DNA of 64,000 nt from Streptomyces triculaminicus. GTDB taxonomy: Bacteria > Actinomycetota > Actinomycetes > Streptomycetales > Streptomycetaceae. The notes beneath the pieces were generated by a model. That model saw nothing but the letters and a program-made list of their open reading frames with translations. It was not told where the DNA came from and did not search any database. The DNA is taken from positions 682,001 to 746,000 of the forward strand of contig NZ_JAFMOF010000004.1 in assembly GCF_017349075.1 (NCBI RefSeq). The letters run 5' to 3'. Below are positions 1-7,062 of the stretch, piece by piece; position 1 is the stretch's first letter; each line of letters starts with the position of its first letter. The position numbers and the translations under genes are program-made.

Positions 1-134
1 GGGCGGCCACGGGGTTCCCGCTGGACGTCCCCCCGGACGTCCAGCGCACCCGCGACCCCACGGCCGCCGAACTGCGCCTGATCCGCGAGGTCCTCGACCC
101 GGCCGCGCTGCGCGACCGCGAGGTGCCGGCGTGA
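1..134 (+). CDS. ipdB: CoA-transferase beta subunit, 3' end only (IpdB-like)
   Basis: Only the last 43 codons are in the window, read in the frame starting at base 3 and stopping at the TGA at 132-134. The visible tail has the TGFPLDV, PTAAELRLIREVLDP and LRDREV pattern that closes the beta subunits of family I CoA-transferases, including the IpdB family. In mycobacteria IpdAB is the heterodimer that opens the last steroid ring (ring C) as a CoA thioester. The stop overlaps the GTG of the next gene (GTGA), so the two are translationally coupled. The ipdB identity rests on the neighbours as well as on this short tail; another 3-oxoacid CoA-transferase subunit is possible. Confidence 0.72.
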   Translation, partial: AATGFPLDVPPDVQRTRDPTAAELRLIREVLDPAALRDREVPA

Positions 135-1177
135 GGACCGCGCTGACCGAGCTGGTGGGCGTCCGGTACCCGGTCGTGCAGACCGGCATGGGCTGGGTGG
201 CCGGCCCCCGCCTGGTGACCGCGGCGGCCGAGGCGGGGGCGCTCGGCATCCTGGGGTCCGCGACCATGTCCCCCGACCGGCTGCGGGCGGCCGTGCGCGA
301 GGTGCGCTCGCGCACGGACCGCCCGTTCGGGGTGAACCTGCGGGCGGACGCGGGCGACGCCGCCGAGCGCGTACGGATCCTCGTCGAGGAGGGGGTGCGG
401 GTCGCGTCCTTCGCACTGGCGCCCTCCCGGGAGCTGATCGCCCGGCTCAAGGACGCCGGGGTCCTCGTCATGCCGTCCGTCGGGGCCCGGCGGCACGCCG
501 AGAAGGTGGCGGCCTGGGGCGCGGACGCGCTCGTCGTGCAGGGCGGCGAGGGCGGCGGGCACACCGGGCGGGTGGCGACGTCGGTGCTCGTCCCCCAGGT
601 GGTGGACGCGGTCGGGGTCCCCGTCGTGGCCGCCGGCGGCTTCCGCGACGGGCGCGGCCTGGTCGCGGCCCTCGCCTACGGCGCCTGCGGCATCGCCATG
701 GGCACCCGCTTCCTGCTCACCTCCGACAGCACCGTCCCGGCGGCGGTGAAGGCCGCCTACCTCGCCGCGTCGGTCACGGACGTCACCGTCACCACCAAGG
801 TCGACGGCCTCCCGCACCGCGTGCTGCGCACACCGTTCGTCGCCTCGCTCGAGCGCGCGGGCCGCGTGGGCACGCTGCTGCGGGCCCTGCGGCACGCCGC
901 CGCCTTCCGCCGGCTCTCGGGCATGAGCGCCCGGAGCATGCTGCGCGACGGCCTGGCCATGCGGCGCGGCACGGACCTGTCCTGGGGCCGGGTCCTGCTG
1001 GCGGCGAACACGCCGGTGCTGCTCAGGGCCGCGATGGTGGAGGGCCGCACCGACCTCGGCGTGATGTCCGCCGGGCAGGTGGCGGGGGTGATCGAGGACC
1101 TGCCCTCGTGCGCCGAGCTGCTCGAGTCGATCATGGCGGAGGCGCACGGGACGCTGCGCCGCCTGGCCACCCCGTAG
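131..1177 (+). CDS. ipdC: NAD(P)H-dependent flavin oxidoreductase, nitronate-monooxygenase fold (IpdC-like)
   Basis: This is a 348-residue TIM-barrel flavoprotein of the 2-nitropropane dioxygenase family. Seen in the protein are the N-terminal PVVQTGMGWVAG segment, the glycine-rich VVQGGEGGGHTGR segment near residues 134-146, and the phosphate-binding VAAGGFRDGRG and GIAMGTRF segments near 167-195. All are typical FMN contacts of the family. It directly follows a CoA-transferase beta subunit with a 4-base overlap, which is the ipdA-ipdB-ipdC order of the steroid C/D-ring cluster in mycobacteria and rhodococci. There IpdC reduces a hydroxylated methylhexahydroindanone-carboxyl-CoA intermediate. 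The IpdC assignment is inferred from context; the fold is clear. It faces the thiolase gene convergently with an 11-base gap. Confidence 0.8.
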   Translation: MRTALTELVGVRYPVVQTGMGWVAGPRLVTAAAEAGALGILGSATMSPDRLRAAVREVRSRTDRPFGVNLRADAGDAAERVRILVEEGVRVASFALAPSRELIARLKDAGVLVMPSVGARRHAEKVAAWGADALVVQGGEGGGHTGRVATSVLVPQVVDAVGVPVVAAGGFRDGRGLVAALAYGACGIAMGTRFLLTSDSTVPAAVKAAYLAASVTDVTVTTKVDGLPHRVLRTPFVASLERAGRVGTLLRALRHAAAFRRLSGMSARSMLRDGLAMRRGTDLSWGRVLLAANTPVLLRAAMVEGRTDLGVMSAGQVAGVIEDLPSCAELLESIMAEAHGTLRRLATP

Positions 1178-1188
1178 GCCTCCGCCGC

Positions 1189-2346
1189 TCAGAGCCGTTC
1201 GATGATCGTGACGTTGGCCTGGCCGCCGCCCTCGCACATCACCTGCAGGCCGTAGCGGCCGCCGGTGCGCTCCAGTTCGTACAGGAGCGTGGTCATCAGC
1301 CGGGCGCCGCTCGCGCCCAGCGGGTGGCCGAGGGAGATCGCGCCACCGTTGACGTTGACCCGGCCGGGGTCGGCGCCGGTCTCGTGGATCCAGGCCAGCA
1401 CCACGGACGCGAACGCCTCGTTGATCTCGACGAGGTCGATGTCGTCGAGCGTCATGCCGGCCCTCTTCAGCGCGTACGCGGTCGCGGGGATCGGCGCGGT
1501 CAGCATGCGGATGGGGTCCTCGCCGCGGACGGACAGATGGTGGATCCGGGCGCGCGGGGTCAGGCCGTGGTCCCGCACGGCGCGCTCGCCGGCCAGCAGC
1601 AGGACGGCGGCGCCGTCGGATATCTGAGAGGAGAGGGCCGCTGTCAGCCGCCCGCCGGACACCACGGGCTCGAGGGCGGCCATCCTCTCCAGGGTGGTGT
1701 CCCGGCGCGGTCCCTCGTCGGCGGTCATGCCGCCGTAGGGGGCGATCTCGCGGTCGAAGCGGCCCTCGTCGGCGGCGCGCACCGCCCTTCGGTGCGAGGC
1801 GAGGGCGAACTCCTCCATCCGCCCCCGGGTGATCCCCCATTTGTGGGCGATGAGTTCGGCGCCGTGGAACTGGTCGACGGGCCGGTCGCCGTAGCGTTCC
1901 CGCCAGCCACGGGAGCCCGCGAACGGGCCCTGCGCCAGGCCCAGCGGCTCGGTGGCCCGGCGGGCGGCGTAGGCGATGGGGATCTGCGACATGTTCTGCA
2001 CCCCGCCCGCCACGACGAGGTCCTGGGTGCCGGAGAGCACGGCCTGGGCGGCGAAGTGGACGGCCTGCTGGCCCGAACCGCACTGCCGGTCGACGGTGAC
2101 GCCGGGCACCTCCTCCGGCAGGCCCGCCGCCAGCCAGCTCGTGCGGGCGATGTCGCCGGCCTGCGGCCCGACCGCGTCGAGGCAGCCGAGGACGACGTCC
2201 TCCACCGCGGCCGGGTCCACGCCCGTGCGGTCCATCAGCGCCCGCAGCGCATGCGCGCCCAGGTCGGCCGGGTGGACGGCGCTCAGGCCGCCGCCCCGCC
2301 TGCCGACGGGTGTGCGGACCGCTTCGACGATGTATGCCTCGGCCAT
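1189..2346 (-). CDS. fadA6: Acetyl-CoA acetyltransferase (thiolase), FadA6-like
   Basis: A full-length degradative-type thiolase of 385 residues. The nucleophilic cysteine is Cys89 in DRQCGSGQQ. The second motif NEAFAS, the histidine in ISLGHPLGASG (about His341) and the C-terminal cysteine in CEGGGQA (about Cys371) complete the active site. In KstR2 regulons the FadA6-type thiolase carries out the thiolytic steps after rings C and D are opened. A good ribosome site (GAGGAG) precedes the ATG at 2346. It is the third gene after the SDR and TetR genes on the minus strand, but a 96-base gap filled by a tandem repeat separates it from the TetR stop. The steroid role comes from context; thiolase activity is firmly supported. 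Confidence 0.88.
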   Translation of the reverse strand: MAEAYIVEAVRTPVGRRGGGLSAVHPADLGAHALRALMDRTGVDPAAVEDVVLGCLDAVGPQAGDIARTSWLAAGLPEEVPGVTVDRQCGSGQQAVHFAAQAVLSGTQDLVVAGGVQNMSQIPIAYAARRATEPLGLAQGPFAGSRGWRERYGDRPVDQFHGAELIAHKWGITRGRMEEFALASHRRAVRAADEGRFDREIAPYGGMTADEGPRRDTTLERMAALEPVVSGGRLTAALSSQISDGAAVLLLAGERAVRDHGLTPRARIHHLSVRGEDPIRMLTAPIPATAYALKRAGMTLDDIDLVEINEAFASVVLAWIHETGADPGRVNVNGGAISLGHPLGASGARLMTTLLYELERTGGRYGLQVMCEGGGQANVTIIERL

Positions 2347-2365
2347 GGCCTGCTCCTCGGTGCTC

Positions 2366-2461
2366 GGTTCGTACGGCTCCGGGTTCGTGCGGCTCTTGGT
2401 GCGAACAGCTCTGGGTTCGTGCGGCTCCAGGTGCGTGCGGCTCTAGGTGCGTACGGCGATC
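2366..2461. repeat. 16-bp tandem repeat, six units, between kstR2-like and thiolase genes
   Basis: Six successive 16-base units of the general form GGTKCGTRCGGCTCNN start at 2366, 2382, 2398, 2414, 2430 and 2446. The units differ from each other at a few positions. The last two overlap the end of the TetR gene, so its C-terminal residues and stop codon lie inside the array. It fills almost the whole spacer between two genes of the same operon. Nothing suggests a protein product. Its role is unknown; length variation could alter coupling between the regulator and the thiolase. Confidence 0.85.
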
Positions 2462-3075
2462 CCGTCCAGGACCATCGACAGGTACTGCCGGGCGATCTCC
2501 TCCGGGCTGTGCGCGCCGCCCGGCCGGTACCACGACGCCGCCACCCACACCGTGTCGCGCACGAAGCGGTAGGCGAGGCGGACGTCGAGGTCGGCGCGGA
2601 ACGTCCCGTCGGCGACGCCGCGTTCGAGCGTGCCCAGCCAGGCCCGCTCGAACTTCCGCTGGGACTCGGCGAGGTAGCCGAAGCGCGGCCTGCCGGCGAG
2701 GTCCTTGGCCTCCCGCTGGTAGATGGCGACGGCCGCGCGGTGCCGGTCGATCTCCCGGAAGGACTCGGTGACCAGCGCCTCGAGGGTCTCGCGGGGCCCG
2801 AGCCGGGCGGCCAGCACGGCGTCGTAGCCGGCCCAGAGCTCGTCGAGGAAGGTGGAGAGGATCTCGTCCAGCATCGACTCCTTGGAGTCGAAGTGGTAGT
2901 AGAGGCTGCCCGCAAGCAGGCCTGCGGCGTCGGCGATGCGACGGACGGTGGTGGCGGTGTAGCCCTGCGCGGCGAACACCTCGGCCGCCGTCGCGAGCAG
3001 TTCCCCGCGCCGCCCGGGGGCCTGCTTGTCGGTGGTGGTCTTCTTGCTGATCGGCACGCTCTCATTGTCGGTCAC
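2443..3075 (-). CDS. kstR2: TetR-family repressor, KstR2-like
   Basis: A 210-residue TetR protein. The DNA-binding domain lies near residues 22-68, with the helix-turn-helix seen in YTATTVRRIADAAGLLAGSLYYHFDSKESML. The rest is an all-helical ligand domain. KstR2 represses the methylhexahydroindanedione (HIP) part of steroid catabolism and is released by HIP-CoA. The gene sits between an SDR and a thiolase, both typical regulon members, and a near-consensus KstR2 operator lies upstream of the SDR gene at 3905-3918. The start is GTG at 3075, preceded by GAAAGA, 12 bases after the SDR stop. The stop codon lies inside a 16-bp tandem repeat. Assignment as KstR2 rather than another TetR rests on operator and context. 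Confidence 0.82.
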   Translation of the reverse strand: MTDNESVPISKKTTTDKQAPGRRGELLATAAEVFAAQGYTATTVRRIADAAGLLAGSLYYHFDSKESMLDEILSTFLDELWAGYDAVLAARLGPRETLEALVTESFREIDRHRAAVAIYQREAKDLAGRPRFGYLAESQRKFERAWLGTLERGVADGTFRADLDVRLAYRFVRDTVWVAASWYRPGGAHSPEEIARQYLSMVLDGIAVRT

Positions 3076-3087
3076 GTTCTTTCACGA

Positions 3088-3888
3088 TCACGCGCGCTGG
3101 CTGCTGACGGCCACGGTCTCCCCCGTCATGTACGAGGAGTAGCCGCTGGCCAGGAAGACGATGACGTTGGCGACCTCCCACGGCTGGGCCGCCCGCCCGA
3201 ACGCCTCGCGCCGGGCCAGCTCGGCCAGCAGCCCGGGGGCGGCGACCCGGTCCAGATGGGGGTGGGCGGCCAGGCTGGGCGAGACGGCGTTGACGCGTAC
3301 GCCGTAGGCGGCGGCCTCCACCGCCGCACAGCGGGTGAGCGCCATGACGCCGGCCTTGGCGGCGGCGTAGTGGGCCTGGCCGCGCTGGGCGCGCCAGCCC
3401 ACGACGGAGGCGTTGTTGACGACGGTCCCGCCCGCGCCGCTCGCCCGCATGCGGCGCAGGGCGGCGCGGGTGCAGCGGAACGTGCCGTGGAGCGTGACGT
3501 CGAGGACCCTGTCCCACTGCTCGTCGGTCATGTCCACGAGCTCGGCGGTGCCGCCCAGGCCGGCGTTGTTGACGAGGATGTCGAGGGGGCCGTGCCGCTC
3601 CTCGGCGAGGTCGAGGAGCGCGGCGACCTGCGTCTCGTCGGTGACGTCGCAGACCGTTCCGGCGACGCGCGCCGCGCCGAACTCCCCCGCCAGCGCGGTG
3701 ACGGTGTGCGTGAGGCGGCGGGCGTGGACGTCACCGAGGACGACGCCGGCGCCCTCCTCGAGGAAGCGGCGGGCGGTGGCCCCTCCGATGCCGGTGCCGG
3801 CGGCGGCGGTGATGACCGCGGTGCGGCCGGACAGCAGCTCGTGGGCGGGGGGACAGGGCGGCGGGCCGAAGCTCTCGACGCTGCTCAT
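3088..3888 (-). CDS. Short-chain dehydrogenase/reductase of the steroid C/D-ring cluster (IpdF-like)
   Basis: A 266-residue classical SDR. The nucleotide-binding glycine motif reads AAAGTGIGG (residues 28-36). NNAG is at 107-110. The catalytic set is Ser161 with Tyr174 and Lys178 in HYAAAK. The unusual alanine-rich variant AAAGTGIG before the cofactor site resembles IpdF of the steroid pathway, which oxidises the 5-hydroxyl of the HIP-CoA-derived intermediate. This is recalled family similarity, not a search result. It is the first gene of the minus-strand operon, and its ATG lies 17 bases from the KstR2-like operator. Another SDR of the same regulon (the Rv3548c/Rv3549c type) is the main alternative. 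Confidence 0.78.
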   Translation of the reverse strand: MSSVESFGPPPCPPAHELLSGRTAVITAAAGTGIGGATARRFLEEGAGVVLGDVHARRLTHTVTALAGEFGAARVAGTVCDVTDETQVAALLDLAEERHGPLDILVNNAGLGGTAELVDMTDEQWDRVLDVTLHGTFRCTRAALRRMRASGAGGTVVNNASVVGWRAQRGQAHYAAAKAGVMALTRCAAVEAAAYGVRVNAVSPSLAAHPHLDRVAAPGLLAELARREAFGRAAQPWEVANVIVFLASGYSSYMTGETVAVSSQRA

Positions 3889-3904
3889 GACCGTACGTTA
3901 ACCT

Positions 3905-3918
3905 ACCAAACACTTGTT
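3905..3918. promoter_or_regulatory. KstR2-like operator in the divergent SDR / crotonase promoter
   Basis: The 14 bases ACCAAACACTTGTT match the published KstR2 consensus AnCAAGnnCTTGnT at all but one defined position (CAAA in place of CAAG). The site lies in the 45-base gap between the two divergent start codons at 3888 and 3934. One bound repressor could therefore silence both operons. The ribosome site of the crotonase gene (GGAAGGA, 3921-3927) follows directly. Confidence 0.75.
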
Positions 3919-3933
3919 AGGGAAGGATGGTTG

Positions 3934-4785
3934 ATGACCACTGACCCTGTGACCGCCGACCCCGTGGTGCGCTACGAACGCCTCGGCCCCGTCGCGACGA
4001 TCACGATGAACCGGCCCCGGTACCGCAACGCCCAGAACTCCCGCATGACGTACGCCCTGGACGACGCCTTCGGCGCGGCCGCGGCCGACGACGGGGTCAG
4101 GGTGGTCGTCCTCACAGGGGAGGGCGAGCACTTCTCGGCGGGGCACGACATCGGCACCCCGGAGCGGGACGCGCACCTGCCGTTCGCGCGCCGGGCGGGG
4201 CTGTGGTGGGACCACACGGCCACGGCGGGCGCCGAGGGGCGCTTCGCCCGGGAGTCCGAGGTGTACCTGGGCATGTGCCGCCGGTGGCGCGAGCTGCCCA
4301 AGCCGGTGATCGCCCGGGTCCAGGGCGCCTGCGTGGCGGGCGGGCTGATGCTGGCGTGGGTGTGCGACCTGATCGTGGCGAGCGAGGACGCCTTCTTCGC
4401 CGACCCGGTGGTGCGGATGGGCATCCCCGGCGTCGAGTACTTCGCCCACCCGTGGGTGATGCCCCCGCGCGTGGCGAAGGAGTTCCTCTACACCGGCGAC
4501 CGGATGAGCGCGCGGCGCGCGTACGAGATCGGCATGGTCAACCGCCTGGTGCCGCGCGGCGAACTGGCGGAGCACACCGCCGCGTTGGCCGAGCGGGTGG
4601 CGCGCATGACGCGCATGGGTCTGGCCCTGGCGAAGCGGGCCGTGAACCAGGCCGAGGACCTGCAGGGGCTGCACGCCGGGCTGGACTCGGCGTTCGCCCT
4701 GCACCACCTGGCGCACGCGCACAACGCGGAGACCGCCGCCGACCCGCTCGGCGGAATGGACGTGCGCGCCATGAAGGACGCCTGA
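3934..4785 (+). CDS. Crotonase-superfamily (enoyl-CoA hydratase/isomerase-like) protein lacking both catalytic glutamates
   Basis: A 283-residue crotonase fold. The oxyanion-hole segments are visible as HFSAGHDIG (residues 67-74) and GACVAGGLML (131-140). In classical hydratases two glutamates follow these points, in GGGCEL and QPE. Here the positions read GGLML and DPVVRMG, so both acids are absent. Simple syn-hydration is therefore doubtful; a ring-opening hydrolase or other crotonase chemistry is more likely, as for EchA20 in the same pathway, although this protein is longer than EchA20. The ATG at 3934 is preceded by GGAAGGA. The TGA at 4783-4785 overlaps the next ATG, giving tight coupling to the acyl-CoA dehydrogenase. 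Confidence 0.8.
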   Translation: MTTDPVTADPVVRYERLGPVATITMNRPRYRNAQNSRMTYALDDAFGAAAADDGVRVVVLTGEGEHFSAGHDIGTPERDAHLPFARRAGLWWDHTATAGAEGRFARESEVYLGMCRRWRELPKPVIARVQGACVAGGLMLAWVCDLIVASEDAFFADPVVRMGIPGVEYFAHPWVMPPRVAKEFLYTGDRMSARRAYEIGMVNRLVPRGELAEHTAALAERVARMTRMGLALAKRAVNQAEDLQGLHAGLDSAFALHHLAHAHNAETAADPLGGMDVRAMKDA

Positions 4786-7040
4786 TGGACCCCTGCCTCC
4801 CCCCGGGCACGGAAGCCTTCCGCGCCGAGGCCCGCGCCTGGCTGGCCGGGCACGTGCCCCGCGCGCCGCTCGCTTCGCTCGAGACGGAGCGGGGCTTCGA
4901 CGAGCACCGGGAGTGGGAGCGGACACTGCACGCGGGCGGCTGGTCGGTGGTCTCCTGGCCCCGGCGCTTCGGCGGCCGGGACGGCTCGCCGGCGGAGTGG
5001 CTGGTCTTCGAGGAGGAGTACTGGGCGGCGGGCGCCCCGGCCCGGGTCTCGCAGAACGGCGTATGCCTCCTCGCCCCCACCCTCTTCGAGCACGGCACGG
5101 ACGAGCAGCGCGAGCGGATCCTGCCGCCCATGGCGAGCGGGGAGACCGTCTGGGCGCAGGCGTGGTCCGAGCCCGGGGCGGGCTCGGACCTCGCCGCGCT
5201 GCGGTCGGCGGCCCGGCGCACCGCGGGCGGCTGGCTGCTGAGCGGGCACAAGACGTGGTCGTCGCGGGCGGCCTTCGCCGATTGGGCGTTCGGGCTGTTC
5301 CGCAGCCATCCCGCCGGCCCGCGGCCGCAGGACGGGCTGACGTACGCGATGTTCCCGCTGGACGCCGACGGCGTGACCGTGCGGCCGATCGGCCGCCTCG
5401 ACGGCAAGCCGGCCTTCGCCGAGATCTTCCTCGACGACGTCTTCGTGCCGGACGCCGACGTGGTCGGCGAGCCGGGCCGGGGCTGGCACGTCGCGATGAG
5501 CACGGCGGGCAGCGAGCGCGGCCTGACCCTGCGCGCCCCCGGCCGCTTCGTCGCCGCCGCCCGGCGGCTCGTGGCGCTGTGGCGCACGGCCGCCGACCCC
5601 GGGGACACGGCCCTGCGCGACCGCGTCGCGGACGCGGTGATCCGCGCGCGGGCCTACCAGTTGTACGGCTACGCGCTGGCCGCCCGGCCGGCGGCGGGCG
5701 CGACCGCGGCGGAGGCGAGCCTGACCAAGGTCTTCTGGTCCGAGCTGGACCTCGCGCTCCACGAGACGGCCCTGGACCTGCTGGGCCCGCACGGGGAGCT
5801 CGCGGACACGGCGGACGAGGCCCCGCGGGGCGGCGGCTGGGCGGAGGGCTGGACCTTCGCCCTCGCCGGGCCGGTGTACGCCGGGACGAACGAGATCCAG
5901 CGCGACGTCATCGCGGAGCGGCTGCTGGGGCTGCCGAAGGGCCGCCGGGCCGGCACCGGGGACGCGGAAGCCGCCCCCCGGCGACGTGGCGCCCCGGGCG
6001 CCGGCTTCCGCGTCCCCGGAGGGTTCCCGCTGGACGCCGGCCAGGCGGACTTCGCGCGCACGCTGGACCGGATGTTCGCGGCGTCCGGCACGGCGGCCGC
6101 GGTACGGGCCTGGGCGCGCGGCGAACGGAAGCCGGGGCTCGCGCTGTGGGAACGGGCGGCCGAGGCCGGGGTGTTCGCCCTGACCGCGCCCGAGGCGTAC
6201 GGCGGCGTCGGGCCGCTGCCGGTGGAACTGGGCGCGGCCTTCGTGGAGTTGGGCCGTCACTGCGTGCCGGGGCCGCTGGTGGAGACGGTCGCGGCCGCCG
6301 TCCTGCTGGGCAGGCTCGCGGAGTCGGGCGAGGCGGCGCCGGCGAAGCGGTGGCTGCCGCGCCTGTGCGCGGGCGACGCGATCACCACGCTGACGCCGCC
6401 GGGCGGGGGCCCGTACGCGCTGGACCCGGACGCGGCGCGGCTGGTGTTCACCGTCACCGGCGACGGGGACACGCTGCGCCTCGCCGATGGCCACGGCCCC
6501 CTGCAGCCCTCCCTCGACCCCGCCCGGCGGCTCGCCCGGCCGCACGGAGGCGGGGAGCTCGTCGCCGTGGGGCCCGCCGTGCGGGAGGCGGTGGAGCACG
6601 CCGCCGCGTGGGCGGCGTACGCGACGGCCGCCCAGGCTCTCGGGGTGGGGCTGGCGCTGCTGGAGAAGACGGTCTCCCACGCCGGTGAGCGCCGGCAGTT
6701 CGAGGTGGCGATCGGGTCGTTCCAGGCGGTCAAGCACCGGCTGGCGGACACGCTGATCGGCCTGGAGTTCGCGGGGCCGCTGCTGCACGGCGCCGCGCGG
6801 GCCCTCGCGGCGGGCGGCGACCGGCACGACGGGCCGTCCGGCACCCCGGCCGACGTGGCGGCCGCCAAGGCCGCCGCCTGTGACGCCGCGTACGCGGCCG
6901 CGCGCACCGCGCTGCAGGTCCACGGCGCGATCGGCTACACGAGCGAGCTCGATCTGTCGCTGTGGATCGGCAAGGCCAGGGCACTGAGGACGGCCTGGGG
7001 GACGCCGGCGGAGTGCCGGAGCAAACTGTTTCACGCATAA
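4784..7040 (+). CDS. Fused tandem acyl-CoA dehydrogenase (two ACAD domains)
   Basis: A protein of 752 residues, twice the usual ACAD length. Domain 1 (about 1-388) has the FAD/substrate segment WAQAWSEPGAGSDLAALRSA and ends with VYAGTNEIQRDVIAERLLGLP. The usual YEGT glutamate is replaced by alanine, as in ACADs that carry the base on another helix. A proline/alanine/arginine linker (about 389-415) leads to domain 2 (about 416-752), which has a diverged core and ends in HGAIGYTSELDLSLWIGKA. Mycobacterial steroid ACADs are commonly alpha2beta2 pairs such as FadE26/27, FadE28/29 and FadE31-33; here the two subunits appear fused. The operon and operator suggest a HIP-CoA-derived substrate. Which mycobacterial FadE it matches cannot be settled by eye. 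Confidence 0.88.
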
Positions 7041-7050
7041 AACACCTGCT
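7037..7050. promoter_or_regulatory. Second, weaker KstR2-like site at the acyl-CoA dehydrogenase stop
   Basis: The bases ATAAAACACCTGCT cover the stop codon of the fused dehydrogenase. They share the ACAC.TG.T core of the operator at 3905-3918 but differ from the KstR2 consensus at three defined positions. The site ends 12 bases before the ATG of the FUSC gene. A possible -10 hexamer, TAACGT (7050-7055), overlaps its end, and there is no Shine-Dalgarno sequence in front of that ATG. It is a candidate only. Confidence 0.35.
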
Positions 7051-7062
7051 AACGTTCTGGGT

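Noticed and set aside
2366..2461. Tandem 16-bp repeats considered as a CRISPR array
   Set aside because: Units are directly adjacent with no unique spacers, and no cas gene is present.
1108..3933. Very long plus-strand open frame opposite the thiolase, TetR and SDR genes, running into the crotonase frame
   Set aside because: Only the part from 3934 has protein family content and a ribosome site. The rest is the open antisense frame expected in high-GC DNA.
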